A DNA stretch of 64,000 nucleotides, from assembly GCF_023617245.1 (NCBI RefSeq), contig NZ_CP067396.1:5731001-5795000 (forward strand), written 5' to 3'. A program made the position numbers and the translations under genes. Position 1 is the first letter of the stretch, and every line of letters begins with the position of its first letter. The stretch comes from Lysobacter enzymogenes. GTDB lineage: Bacteria > Pseudomonadota > Gammaproteobacteria > Xanthomonadales > Xanthomonadaceae. Shown here one piece after another: positions 1 to 8,813 of this stretch. A model generated the notes under the pieces. That model did no database searches, was not told the DNA's origin, and was given only the letters and a program-made list of their open reading frames with translations.

Positions 1-1
1 G

Positions 2-925
2 GCCGCGACCCGGCTGTATCGCGAAGCGGCCAAGAACGCCGACTTCCACGGCTTTTTGTCCGCCGACCGGCTCGGCGCGGCGTACACGCTGTGCCCGCTG
101 CAACCGGCCGACGCGCCGGCCGCGCGCGCGCAGGTCGCGCGCGATCCGGCGCTGGTGCGGGCGATGGGCCTGTTCCAGATCGAGCGCACGCCGTGGGCGA
201 TCCGCGAGTGGGACGACGCGCTGAGCCGCTTCGACGACACCCAGCGGCGCCTCGCCATCGAGGTCGCGCAGGGCTACAACTGGTTCGACCGCGCGGTGTT
301 CTCGCTCAACAAGACCCCGCAGGAACAGCGCCTGTACTACCTGCGCTTCCCGCTGCACCACGCCGACACGATCCGCCGCGAATCGGCCAAGAACGGGCTC
401 GACCCGGCCTGGGTCGCCGCCGAGATCCGCGCCGAGAGCGTATTCAACCCGACCGCGCGCTCCGGCGCCAACGCCATGGGCCTGATGCAGGTGCTGCCCG
501 GCACCGGCGCGCAGGTGGCCAAGAGCCTGGGCCTGCCGTGGGGCGGCGCGGCCAGCCTGTACGACTCCGACACCAACATCGTCCTGGGCACCGCCTACCT
601 GCGCCAGCTGCACGACAAGTACGGCGGCCAGCCCTACTTCGCCATGGCGGGCTACAACGCCGGCCCGGCGCCGCTGGCGCGCTGGCAGTCGCAGCGTCCG
701 GGGATGGACCCGGACTTCTGGATCGAGACCATCAGCTACAAGGAAACCCGCGAGTACGTCGCCCGCGTGCTCGCCTTCAGCGTGCTCTACGATTGGCGCA
801 TGAACGGCGACGCGCTCAGCGTCAGCGACCGCCTGCGCGGCGCGACCCAGGCCAGGCGCAAGTCCTTCGCCTGTCCGGCCGCCGCCGCGACGGCCAGCGC
901 GCCGCTGCCGGCGGAAACCGAGTAA
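2..925 (+). CDS. slt: Soluble lytic murein transglycosylase, C-terminal part (partial at window edge)
   Basis: Periplasmic enzyme that cleaves the MurNAc-GlcNAc bond of peptidoglycan to form 1,6-anhydro ends. The reading frame is open from base 2, so the gene starts before the window and only the last ~307 residues are seen. The SLT domain is clear: an AEIRAES stretch carries the catalytic Glu, followed by GLMQVLPGTG and by AMAGYNAGP, which are hallmark motifs of the Slt70 family. The helical residues before it fit the superhelical U/L domains of Slt70. The next gene starts 10 bases after the stop, so the two may be co-transcribed. Function is confident; the true start cannot be given. Confidence 0.93.
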   Translation, partial: AATRLYREAAKNADFHGFLSADRLGAAYTLCPLQPADAPAARAQVARDPALVRAMGLFQIERTPWAIREWDDALSRFDDTQRRLAIEVAQGYNWFDRAVFSLNKTPQEQRLYYLRFPLHHADTIRRESAKNGLDPAWVAAEIRAESVFNPTARSGANAMGLMQVLPGTGAQVAKSLGLPWGGAASLYDSDTNIVLGTAYLRQLHDKYGGQPYFAMAGYNAGPAPLARWQSQRPGMDPDFWIETISYKETREYVARVLAFSVLYDWRMNGDALSVSDRLRGATQARRKSFACPAAAATASAPLPAETE

Positions 926-935
926 GGGTTCGGCC

Positions 936-1832
936 ATGGCGCGTCCCCACGTCCTGGTCCTGGGCGGCACCGGCTTCGTCGGCCGCCACCTGGTCGCGCA
1001 TCTGCTGGACCAGCGCTACCGCGTCACCGTGCTCAGCCGCGGCGTCGATCCGTCGAAGAAGAAGAAACTCAGCCGCGACGCCAGCATCATCGAAGGCGAC
1101 GTGGCCAACCCGGATTTCCTGCGCGCGGTGCTCGACGACGTCGACGCGGTGGTCAATCTGGTCGGCATCCTCAACGAGCAGGGCGACAGCGGGCGCGGCT
1201 TCCAGCACGTCTACGTCGAACTGCTGGAGGCGCTGCTCGAAGCCATGCGCGACATGGGCGTGCGCCGGCTGCTGCAGATGAGCGCGCTCAACGCCGGCAC
1301 CGGCCACAGCCACTACCTGGAAGCGCGCGGCCGCGCCGAACAGAAGGTGCGCGCGTCCAAGCTCGACTGGACCTTGTTCCGCCCCTCGGTGATCGCCGGC
1401 CCCGGCGACGGCCTGTTCTGCCGTTTCGACGCGCTGCTGCGCTACGCGCCGATGCTGCCGATCGGCCGCGCCCACGCGCGTTTCCAGCCGGTGTGGGTCG
1501 GCGATGTGACCCAGGCCTTCGTCAACGCCCTGGCCGACGACGCGCACGTGCAGCGCAGCTACAACCTGGTCGGCCCGGACGTGATGACCCTGGCCGAGAT
1601 CGTGCGCGCCGGCGCGCGCGCCCGCGGCCGCTGGCGCGCGGTGGTGCCCTTGCCCGACGCGCTGGGCAAGTTGCAGGCCGAGATCGGCGAACACCTGCCG
1701 GGCAAGCCGATCAGCCGCGACAACTGGCGCTCGCTGCAGAGCGATTCGACCAGCGTCGAGAACGGATTGCTCAAGCTCGGCGTCGAACCGACCCCGGTGC
1801 TGCCCCGCCTGCCCGAAATCCTCGGGGCCTGA
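936..1832 (+). CDS. Complex I NDUFA9-like NAD(P)-dependent epimerase/dehydratase
   Basis: A 298-residue short-chain (extended SDR) protein. A Rossmann nucleotide-binding motif, GGTGFVGRHL, sits at residues ~8-17, and the overall pattern (GDV after strand 3, VNLVGIL, LFRPSVIAGPGD) matches the atypical NDUFA9/NmrA-like SDR group, which has lost the usual YxxxK catalytic pair. In bacteria such proteins are annotated as NAD-dependent epimerase/dehydratase or complex I NDUFA9 subunit family proteins; the substrate is unknown. It lies 10 bases downstream of slt. Its 3' end runs directly into a REP hairpin at 1835-1932. Confidence 0.88.
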   Translation: MARPHVLVLGGTGFVGRHLVAHLLDQRYRVTVLSRGVDPSKKKKLSRDASIIEGDVANPDFLRAVLDDVDAVVNLVGILNEQGDSGRGFQHVYVELLEALLEAMRDMGVRRLLQMSALNAGTGHSHYLEARGRAEQKVRASKLDWTLFRPSVIAGPGDGLFCRFDALLRYAPMLPIGRAHARFQPVWVGDVTQAFVNALADDAHVQRSYNLVGPDVMTLAEIVRAGARARGRWRAVVPLPDALGKLQAEIGEHLPGKPISRDNWRSLQSDSTSVENGLLKLGVEPTPVLPRLPEILGA

Positions 1833-1834
1833 CC

Positions 1835-1932
1835 TGTAGGAGCGGCGCGAGCCGCGACCACGGCAACGCGACTACGCCGAACCTTTCGCAACAGTCGCGT
1901 TGCCGCAGTCGCGGCTCGCGCCGCTCCTACAG
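1835..1932. repeat. GTAG-type REP inverted pair (family 1)
   Basis: A left arm starting GTAGGAGCGGCGCGAGCC at ~1836 is matched by its reverse complement ending at ~1931, and inner bases (around ACGCGACT and its partner) also pair, so the whole ~98 bp can fold into one long hairpin. The arm begins with GTAG, the tetranucleotide typical of REP elements moved by RAYT transposases in Stenotrophomonas and relatives (family knowledge). Related copies lie at 13639, 15953, 19121 and 26333. It fills the gap between two same-direction genes. Confidence 0.85.
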
Positions 1933-1988
1933 GGGCTGCGGCCGCTGCGCTAGGATGCGCGATACACCTCCCGCGAAAGGACACCGCC

Positions 1989-2357
1989 ATGGGCCTGCTC
2001 GACACCCTGCTCGGCCACGCCGGCAGCAAATCCGCCGACAAGGTCAACGACGACTTCGCCCCGCTGCTCGCGCCCGGCGAAACCGTCGTGCGCGCCTTCG
2101 GCGAGATCCGCGATTTGATCGTGTTCACCGACCGCCGCCTGATCCTGGTCGACAAGCAGGGCGTGACCGGACGCAAGACCGAATTCCTGAGCCTGCCCTA
2201 CCGCAGCATCGTCATGTTCTCGCTGGAAACCGCCGGCCATTTCGACCTGGAAGCCGAGCTGCGGCTGTGGGTGTCGGGCCAGCCCAATCCGATCGCGCGC
2301 CGCCTCGGCCGCAGCGCCGGCGCGGAAGACATCATCGCGCTGCTGGCGCCGCGCTGA
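1989..2357 (+). CDS. Bacterial PH-domain protein (bPH family)
   Basis: A 122-residue cytoplasmic protein with no signal peptide or membrane segment. The run AFGEIRDLIVFTDRRLILVDKQGVT, followed by KTEFLSLPYRSI and a MFSLETAGHFDLEAEL stretch, is the typical layout of the bacterial pleckstrin-homology domain seen in YvbH-like proteins (FTDRRLI plus a PYxxI motif). The biochemical role of these proteins is unknown. A purine-rich GAAAGGA sits just upstream of the ATG at 1989. It follows a REP element and precedes cca. Confidence 0.82.
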   Translation: MGLLDTLLGHAGSKSADKVNDDFAPLLAPGETVVRAFGEIRDLIVFTDRRLILVDKQGVTGRKTEFLSLPYRSIVMFSLETAGHFDLEAELRLWVSGQPNPIARRLGRSAGAEDIIALLAPR

Positions 2358-2510
2358 GGCCGCGGAGTTCGCGACCAGGGCTGCGCCAAAGCGGGACCGC
2401 TGCCCGCGACGATGCGCCGCCGCTTCGCGCATCGCAGCCCCCATCGCGGTCCCACCCCGGCAAGCCGGCAACGCAATCGCTTCGCCCCTACCGAATTCCG
2501 AATCCCCAAA

Positions 2511-3758
2511 ATGAAGACTTATCTGGTCGGCGGCGCGGTCCGCGACAGCCTGCTCGGCCTGCCGGCGGGCGATCGCGACTACGTCGTCGTCGGCGAAACG
2601 CCCGAGGCGATGCTGGCCGCCGGCTTCAAGGCGGTGGGCAAGGACTTCCCGGTGTTCCTGCATCCTGACACCGGCGAGGAATACGCGCTGGCGCGTACCG
2701 AGCGCAAATCCGGTCGCGGCTACCGCGGCTTCGTCGTCGATGCCGATCCGTCGGTAAGCCTGGAAGACGACCTGGGCCGGCGCGACTTCACCATCAACGC
2801 CATCGCCCGCGACGAGGGCGACGGACGCCTGGTCGATCCCTACGGCGGCGCGCGCGACCTCGAAGCCAAAGTGCTGCGCCACGTCGGCGAGGCCTTCGTC
2901 GAGGACCCGCTGCGGGTGCTGCGCGCGGCGCGTTTCATGGCCCGCTTCGCCGCGCACGGTTTCAGCGTCGCGCCGGAAACGATGGCGCTGATGCGGCGCA
3001 TGGCCGAATCCGGCGAGCTCGCCGACCTCGTGCCCGAGCGCGTGTGGCAGGAAACCCGCCGCGCGCTCGCCTGCGCCACGCCCTCGGCGTTCCTGCGCAC
3101 CCTGCACGAGGCCGGCGCGCTCGCCGCGGTGCTGCCGGAAGTCGACGCGCTGTACGGCGTGCCGCAGCGGGCCGAATACCATCCCGAAGTCGATACCGGC
3201 ATCCACACCGAGATGGTCGTGGACATGGCCGCGCGGCTCGCGCCCGGCGACGACCTGATCGGCTTCGCCGCGCTGACCCACGATCTCGGTAAGGCGCGCA
3301 CCCCGGCCGATCTGCTGCCGCGCCACCACAACCACGAGCACAACGGCCTGCAACCGCTGGCCGAGCTGTGCGCGCGGCTCAAGGTGCCGACCGATCACCG
3401 CCTGCTGGCCGAAGCGGTGTGCCGCGAACACCTCAACGTGCACCGCCTGGCCGAGATGCGCCCGCGCAGCGTCTACGAGCTGATCGCGCGCTGCGACGGC
3501 TGGCGCAACCCCAAGCGGATCGAGCAGATGGCGCTGGTGTGCGAGGCCGACAAGCGCGGCCGGCTGGGGCTGGAGGACAGCGACTATCCTTCGCGGCAGG
3601 CGCTGGTCGACGCGCTGCACGCCGGCCTGAAGGTGCGCGCGGGCGACCTGAAGCCGGGCCTGAGCGGTCCGGCCGTCGGCGAAGCGATGCGCCGGGCGAG
3701 GATCGAGGCGATCGCGGCGCTGCGGCGCGAGGGGGCGCAGGATTCGCCGGCGGACTGA
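2511..3758 (+). CDS. cca: Multifunctional CCA protein (tRNA nucleotidyltransferase)
   Basis: Adds or repairs the 3'-CCA end of tRNA without a template. The N-terminal nucleotidyltransferase shows GGAVRD (residues 7-12), the metal-binding Asp pair at 21 and 23, and RRDFTINA at 90-97. A C-terminal HD domain is visible at H257-D258 (THDLGK), which in E. coli-type enzymes gives 2',3'-cyclic phosphodiesterase activity. Length 415 aa equals the E. coli type. The open frame extends upstream to 2412, but the ATG at 2511 begins exactly with the conserved MKTYLVGG and is the sensible start. A long antisense frame covers this gene (see the entry at 3761-4334). Confidence 0.96.
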   Translation: MKTYLVGGAVRDSLLGLPAGDRDYVVVGETPEAMLAAGFKAVGKDFPVFLHPDTGEEYALARTERKSGRGYRGFVVDADPSVSLEDDLGRRDFTINAIARDEGDGRLVDPYGGARDLEAKVLRHVGEAFVEDPLRVLRAARFMARFAAHGFSVAPETMALMRRMAESGELADLVPERVWQETRRALACATPSAFLRTLHEAGALAAVLPEVDALYGVPQRAEYHPEVDTGIHTEMVVDMAARLAPGDDLIGFAALTHDLGKARTPADLLPRHHNHEHNGLQPLAELCARLKVPTDHRLLAEAVCREHLNVHRLAEMRPRSVYELIARCDGWRNPKRIEQMALVCEADKRGRLGLEDSDYPSRQALVDALHAGLKVRAGDLKPGLSGPAVGEAMRRARIEAIAALRREGAQDSPAD

Positions 3759-3760
3759 CG

Positions 3761-4334
3761 GACTGGCGCGGCTGCGAGCGTACCAGTCGATCTTGACCAC
3801 CTCGTAACCCTCGGCCTTGGGCAAGGTATCGACGATCGTTTCGGTGCTGTCCTGGCCGGCGCCGACCGCGAAGCGGTACACCAGATAGCGCCGCTCGGTT
3901 TCCAGGCGTCCGCCGGGCGCGAACACCAGCAGACTGTCCTGGGCGCCCAGGTACAGCCAGCCCAGCGGCGCTCTCTCCGCGAAGCCGAAGCGCTCGAACG
4001 AGCGCTTTGCCGGGTCGTAGATCATCACCCATCCCTGCGGATAGCCGGCCGACATGAATTCGCCGAACACCGCCAGCGCGCGATGCTTGCCATCGACGCA
4101 TTCGATCCTGAGCCCGGAACCGCGCGAACCCTCGGCCTCGCCTCCGAGCAACGGCAGCGCTGCCCCGTCGCCCTGCCGCAGGTAGTAGATGTAGGTATCG
4201 GCCAGCTTGCCGGCCTTGGTCACCCGTACCACCTGCGGCGCACCCAAATCGCCCAGGTCGCAGGCGTAGGCCTTGTCGCTGGCGTATGCCACCGAAGGGC
4301 ATAACGCGAACAGAGCCAGGACGGGGAACCTCAT
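3761..4334 (-). CDS. Hypothetical secreted protein without an in-frame stop near its expected end
   Basis: Starting at the ATG at 4334, the frame encodes a clear signal peptide (MRFPVLALFALCPSVAYA) and about 185 residues of mature protein with alternating beta-type segments and one ordinary Cys pair. The believable protein ends near KIDWY at ~3782, but there is no stop there: the same frame stays open antisense through all of cca and into the bPH gene, to a TAG at 1950-1952. The left coordinate given is therefore only the point where it would meet the cca stop. It lies 157 bases downstream of, and on the same strand as, the PAAR effector/lipoprotein pair and may be a third member of that unit. 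No family recognised. A lost stop codon or an assembly error are both possible. Confidence 0.5.
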
Positions 4335-4491
4335 TGCAGTTCCTTCATATGCGGCATCGATGTCGTCTGGGCGGGCCGCTACGCGCAAGACGCAGGCTCA
4401 AGAGTCGCGCTTAGCCGCTCGCCCGCAAACGCCTCAACTCATTGCAGCGAAGAGTCGCCCAGCAAGCGCGGCATCGATGCCTTGCGGAACC

Positions 4492-4986
4492 CTACGGCTT
4501 GGCGCTGGCGATGTTGAGCGACCCGCTTCCCTTGATCTCGATCTCCCGCCCTTCGCTGCGGGCGCCCGACTGGATGCTGATCTCGGCGGTGACGTCGACA
4601 TGATGCTCGTCGAATTGGCGCAGTTCCGACTCGGCGATCACCCATTCCACGATCACCGACTCGGAAGGCCTCAACGTGGTCAGCTTTTCCTGCAACGCCG
4701 GATCGGCCAGATTCGGCCGGGTGAAGCTCTCGCTGCCGGTTTTTCGATCGATCAGTTTGATGACCGGTCCGCGCTTGCGCAGATAGTCCAGCGGCAGCGA
4801 GATGTCGCTGCCTGTGTTGTTGAGGATGCGGACATCGATGAACATGTCCTGCCCGACGAACCTGCATTGCGGGCTGTTGCGGCAGGTGGCGGAAACCGAA
4901 AGAGTGTCGTTGTTCATACTCGCGCCTTTTACCGGTGTACACGCTGTGGCCAACAAGACCGCGGCCAGAGTCAGATGACGTTGCAT
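4492..4986 (-). CDS. Hypothetical lipoprotein, probable immunity protein of the upstream PAAR effector
   Basis: A 164-residue protein with an N-terminal signal ending in LLATAC, a reasonable lipobox, so it should be lipid-anchored facing the periplasm. The mature part (VFV/DVRILNNTGSDISLPLDY and so on) looks like an all-beta immunoglobulin-like domain; no catalytic motif is seen. Its ATG lies inside the end of the effector gene: the two frames overlap by 16 bases (4971-4986), indicating translational coupling. Small periplasmic proteins translated right behind a toxin commonly protect the producer. The immunity role is inferred from position and localisation, not from a recognised family. Confidence 0.65.
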   Translation of the reverse strand: MQRHLTLAAVLLATACTPVKGASMNNDTLSVSATCRNSPQCRFVGQDMFIDVRILNNTGSDISLPLDYLRKRGPVIKLIDRKTGSESFTRPNLADPALQEKLTTLRPSESVIVEWVIAESELRQFDEHHVDVTAEISIQSGARSEGREIEIKGSGSLNIASAKP

Positions 4987-6107
4987 GTCACAGGACGTCC
5001 TATCTTCGATGTCAGCAATTCCTGGACTTCGCGCGCCACGCTCCAGGCATGGCGCGGCAGCACGGTGGTATTGCCGAACGTGGACATGATGGTGGCGGAG
5101 GTATCGGTGGCCGGCTTGGTCGGCGGCGCCGAAATCACCGTGCTGTCCAGCGTGCCGTCGGGTTTGTAGTACTGCACCGTTTCATTGTCGGCAGTGTACG
5201 AATACTCGTCGGGGACGCCAACGCAATGGCCGAACTCATGCGCATAGATCCAGGCGGTCGTCGTCTTGGACACGTCGATGACGTAGCCGGTCACGCCCTC
5301 TCGCGGATAAGTCTGGTGCACTTTCATCGTATAGTCTTCGCCGGAGGTCACCCATACCACTTTGTACTCTATCGGCAGCGTCTTGGTGCCGCAGGGCTGA
5401 TCGGTGATCTCCAGCTTGAACTTGTTCGACCAATGGGTCGACACGCCGGTCTCCAACGCGGTCTTGGCCGCAGCGACGTCCGCGGCGGTGACCCCGGTTT
5501 GAGCGACGGCCTTTATTTTCACCTCGACCCGCACGTTGCCGCCGGACTTGAGCGGGCAGGCGACCTTGAACTTGCGCTGGATGTTGTAGTTATGTTTCGC
5601 GCCGTTCTTGTCGAAGACTTCGTAATAACGCCCGCGGCTTTGCACTGCGACGCTCTTGTCGTGGTCGGCGATCCAACACGCAGGAGCGGGAGGCGTGGCC
5701 GGTGGCGGTGCGGCGGCCGAGCCCGCGCCTGCCGGCGCACCTGCCGCGGCGGCCGGCGGCGGCGCACCTGCACCATCGGGCGCTAATGCTGCAGTCGGGG
5801 CTTCGGCAACCGACGGCGTCGCCGCCGCACCGCCCGCCCCGCCGCTGGCGATATGCACATGCGCCTGCTGCACCGCCACCAAACTGCACGTGCACGCCAA
5901 GCCATCGCCATGCCGGGCGACCGGCTGGCCGTCGACGATCATGCTGGAGTCGCCGCTGACGATCACGGTCGGGCCGTGGCGCAGGCACACGACGCTGTCG
6001 CCGATGCGCGCGACCGGCTTGCCGTCGATGTCGGTAAAAGGCGAGCCGGACACTACGCTGCCGCCGCCGGTGGTGGTGTCGCCCACCACGATCCATATCC
6101 TGCCCAT
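4971..6107 (-). CDS. PAAR-domain type VI effector with C-terminal metzincin-like zinc metallopeptidase
   Basis: Residues 1-86 form a PAAR tip domain (GSPFTDIDGKPVARIGD, then CLRHGPTVIVSGDSSMIVDG and GDGLACTC), the spike cap loaded on VgrG in type VI secretion. An Ala/Pro/Gly linker spans ~88-143. The C-terminal ~235 residues carry the zinc-binding motif H290-E-F-G-H294-C-V-G-V-P-D300, with Asp as probable third ligand, and a possible Met-turn at M341 (TIMS), as in metzincin-type peptidases. There is no signal peptide, as expected for a PAAR-delivered protein. VgrG2b of Pseudomonas aeruginosa is a known type VI metallopeptidase effector acting in the periplasm with a periplasmic immunity protein; here the enzyme is fused to PAAR instead. 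No other type VI genes are in the window. Start ATG at 6107, preceded by AGGGA. Confidence 0.85.
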   Translation of the reverse strand: MGRIWIVVGDTTTGGGSVVSGSPFTDIDGKPVARIGDSVVCLRHGPTVIVSGDSSMIVDGQPVARHGDGLACTCSLVAVQQAHVHIASGGAGGAAATPSVAEAPTAALAPDGAGAPPPAAAAGAPAGAGSAAAPPPATPPAPACWIADHDKSVAVQSRGRYYEVFDKNGAKHNYNIQRKFKVACPLKSGGNVRVEVKIKAVAQTGVTAADVAAAKTALETGVSTHWSNKFKLEITDQPCGTKTLPIEYKVVWVTSGEDYTMKVHQTYPREGVTGYVIDVSKTTTAWIYAHEFGHCVGVPDEYSYTADNETVQYYKPDGTLDSTVISAPPTKPATDTSATIMSTFGNTTVLPRHAWSVAREVQELLTSKIGRPVTCNVI

Positions 6108-6252
6108 GACAGTCCCTGTCGCTACGCTGGTGCCGCCAGTCTTCTCCCCCCCGGCGGCGGCGTCAAGCCGCGGCCGTCGCGGTTCGGGCCAGGCCCGAAC
6201 CGAGTGCTGCGGCGCGGGTTCAGCCCGGCCCCGGCGCCTTGCGCGCCGCGAC

Positions 6253-6278
6253 CGCCGCCCGGCCGGAGCCGGGCGGCG
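6253..6278 (-). terminator. GC-rich hairpin after the TonB-dependent receptor gene
   Basis: An 11-bp perfect stem (6253-6263 with 6268-6278) and a 4-base loop lie 25 bases past the receptor stop. No clear U-tract follows on the minus strand, so termination efficiency is uncertain. Confidence 0.45.
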
Positions 6279-6302
6279 TCTTCGCGCGATCGCTTGCGAC
6301 GA

Positions 6303-8813
6303 TCAGAAGCGGTAGTCCAGGCGCGCGTAGTAGCTGCCGCCGTTCATGCCGAACGGCAGGGTTTCCCAGCCGTACTTGAAGCCCATTTCGGGGAACGGCG
6401 CGCCGCGGACCCGATCCCACTTGTCCGGATACGTGTCGAAGAGGTTGTTGCCGCCGACGGTCAGCGCCAGCTGGTCGCTGAACTTGTAGCGCACCGACAG
6501 GTCGGCCAGCCACTTGCCGCTCCAGGTCTGCTTGACCCCGGGGGTGAAGCCCTCGCCGGTGACCGGGCCGTAGTAGTTGGCGCGCGCGGTCAGTTCCCAC
6601 GGGCCGGTCTCGTACACGCCCTGCAGCACGTGGTGCTGGCGCGGCTGGCCCTTCTCGATCAGGGTCACCTGGGTGTCGTCGAACAGCACGTTCGGCGGCA
6701 GGATCGCCGACTGCGAGCGGCGGTCCTTGACCTCGGTCTTGTTGAAGTGCACCAGCGCGGTCAGGTTGAGCTTGGCGCCGCTGGCGAACTCGGTGTTGTG
6801 GTTGGCGACCAGGTCCACGCCGGTGGTGCGGGTGTCGATGGCGTTGGTGAAGAACAGCACCTGGCCGACGCCGATCGGGTCGAGGATCGCGCGGATCGGG
6901 CAGTTGCCGTTGCCCGGCGCGCACGGCTGGCCGTTGTTGCCGACCGATTCGGGTTGGATGTTGCTGGAGAAGATGATGCGGTCGTCGATGTCGATGCGGA
7001 ACACGTCCATCGTCAGCGAGAAGCGGTCGTTGGGCTTGAGCACGAAACCGACCGAACCGCTCTTGGAGGTTTCTTCCTTCAGCGGTTCGATGCCGAACGC
7101 GCGCGTCACCGCGCTGTCCTGGCGCGCGGTGAGGGTGTCGGTGAGCTCGCCAGCGGCGTTGAGGTTGGTCGAGCGCTGGCTGTAGAACAGCTGCTGCACG
7201 CCCGGCGCGCGGAAGCCGGTGGACACCGTGCCGCGAAGCGCGAACTGCTCGCTGGCGTCGAAGCGCGCCGACAGCTTGCCGGTGGTGGTCTGGCCAAAGT
7301 CGGAGTAGTCCTCGTAGCGCACCGCCGCGCCGAGCAGGAAGCGATCGCTGAGGTTGGTTTCCAGATCGACGTAGGCGGCGTAGTTGTGGCGGCCGTCGTC
7401 GACCGCCTCGTTCGGCGAGAAGCCCGGGAAGCCCTGCATGCCCGGCTGCGCGGTCTCTCCGGCCTGGCCGACGATGTTGATGTTGCGGTTGTTGGTGCGG
7501 CCGTAGGTGTAGGTCACCGGCGCGCCGGCGCGGATCTGGTACTCGTCCTTGCGGTATTCCACGCCGGTGCCCAGGTACAGCGGGCGGTCGTTGAAGCCCT
7601 TGAGCGTGCCGCGGAAATCCAGGTTGAACGTGGTCTGGTCGAACTGCAGCGTGCCGGTGTCGGCGCTGGTCGGCGATTCGGCGTAGATGCCGCCGCCGGG
7701 CTTGGGCTCGTACCACCAGCTGACGTTGACCGAGTCGGCTTCCTCGAAGCCGAACTTGCTGCGGCCGCGGTTGATCGACACGTCCCAATCCCAGTTGTCG
7801 TTGATCGGCGCCTTGTAGCCGACCGCGAGCGAGGTGTCGTCGACCTTGGTGCGGATGTTCGGCAGGAAGCCGTCGGGATACAGCGCCGGCACCGTGCGGT
7901 TGTCGCCGGGGCTGCGGAAGAAGCCGTAGGAATCGCCCTTGCGCTTGGACAGGCCGCCGAACCAGTACAGCTCGCCGCGGCCGACCGGCAGGCCGCCGTT
8001 GAACCAGAAATACGCGTCGGTCGCGTCGGCGTCGCCGAGGCGCTGGGTCACTCGCGGCGGATTCACCCGCAGGCTGTCGGGGCCGGCGCGGTTGGTCGCG
8101 CTGCGGTCGCGGTATTCGAACGACAGGTTGAGGAAGCCGTCGCTGCCGAGCTTGACGCCGGTGTTGACCGAGGCCGAGTAGTTCTCGCCGTCGCCAGCGT
8201 AGTTCTGGCCGGCCTGCAGCGACAGCTGGGTTTCCTCGGTCTGCTTCTTGAGGATGATGTTGATGACGCCGGAGATCGCGTCCGAGCCGTACTGCGCGGC
8301 GGCGCCGTCGCGCAGCACTTCGATGCGCTCGATCGCCGACAGCGGGATCGCGTTGATGTCGGTGCCGGCCGAGCCGCGGCCGATGGTCTGCTGCACGTTG
8401 ACCAGCGCCTGCTGGTGGCGACGCTTGCCGTTGACCAGCACCAGCACCTGATCGGGGCCGAGCGAGCGCAGCGTGGCCGGGCGCAGGATGTCGGTGCCGT
8501 CGCTGACGAAGGTGCGCGAGAAATTGAACGAGGGCTCCAGCATCTGCAGGATCTGGCCGATCTCGGTGGCGCCGGTCGCGTTCAGTTCTTCCTTGCCGAT
8601 CACGTCCACCGGCGCCGCGGTGTCCTCGGCGGCGCGGCCGCGCGCGCGCGAACCGGTCACCTGCACCGCATCGAGCGTGGTCGCCTCGCGCGTGCCCGAC
8701 GCGGGCGCTTGCGGCGCCGACGCTTGCGCGAATGCGGCGGGAACGAAGGCGGTCGCGGCCATGGCGGCGGCTACGGCCAGCGCCAGTCGGTGGCGATGCG
8801 GGGTCGAAGACAT
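6303..8813 (-). CDS. TonB-dependent outer-membrane receptor
   Basis: An 836-residue ligand-gated outer-membrane channel energised by TonB-ExbBD. A signal peptide (MSSTPHRHRLALAVAAAMAA, cleavage near AFA-QA) is followed by an LDAVQVTGS segment that can serve as TonB box, a plug domain (LGPDQVLVLVNGKRRH, INAIPLSAIERIEVLRDGAA, YGSDAISGVINIILKK) and a long beta-barrel ending in YYARLDYRF, with the C-terminal Phe needed for BAM recognition. The frame opens at 8867 but the ATG at 8813 gives the normal signal peptide. No ligand can be assigned; it has no adjacent sigma/anti-sigma pair and stands alone. An extensive antisense frame over it is a coding shadow. Confidence 0.93.
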   Translation of the reverse strand: MSSTPHRHRLALAVAAAMAATAFVPAAFAQASAPQAPASGTREATTLDAVQVTGSRARGRAAEDTAAPVDVIGKEELNATGATEIGQILQMLEPSFNFSRTFVSDGTDILRPATLRSLGPDQVLVLVNGKRRHQQALVNVQQTIGRGSAGTDINAIPLSAIERIEVLRDGAAAQYGSDAISGVINIILKKQTEETQLSLQAGQNYAGDGENYSASVNTGVKLGSDGFLNLSFEYRDRSATNRAGPDSLRVNPPRVTQRLGDADATDAYFWFNGGLPVGRGELYWFGGLSKRKGDSYGFFRSPGDNRTVPALYPDGFLPNIRTKVDDTSLAVGYKAPINDNWDWDVSINRGRSKFGFEEADSVNVSWWYEPKPGGGIYAESPTSADTGTLQFDQTTFNLDFRGTLKGFNDRPLYLGTGVEYRKDEYQIRAGAPVTYTYGRTNNRNINIVGQAGETAQPGMQGFPGFSPNEAVDDGRHNYAAYVDLETNLSDRFLLGAAVRYEDYSDFGQTTTGKLSARFDASEQFALRGTVSTGFRAPGVQQLFYSQRSTNLNAAGELTDTLTARQDSAVTRAFGIEPLKEETSKSGSVGFVLKPNDRFSLTMDVFRIDIDDRIIFSSNIQPESVGNNGQPCAPGNGNCPIRAILDPIGVGQVLFFTNAIDTRTTGVDLVANHNTEFASGAKLNLTALVHFNKTEVKDRRSQSAILPPNVLFDDTQVTLIEKGQPRQHHVLQGVYETGPWELTARANYYGPVTGEGFTPGVKQTWSGKWLADLSVRYKFSDQLALTVGGNNLFDTYPDKWDRVRGAPFPEMGFKYGWETLPFGMNGGSYYARLDYRF

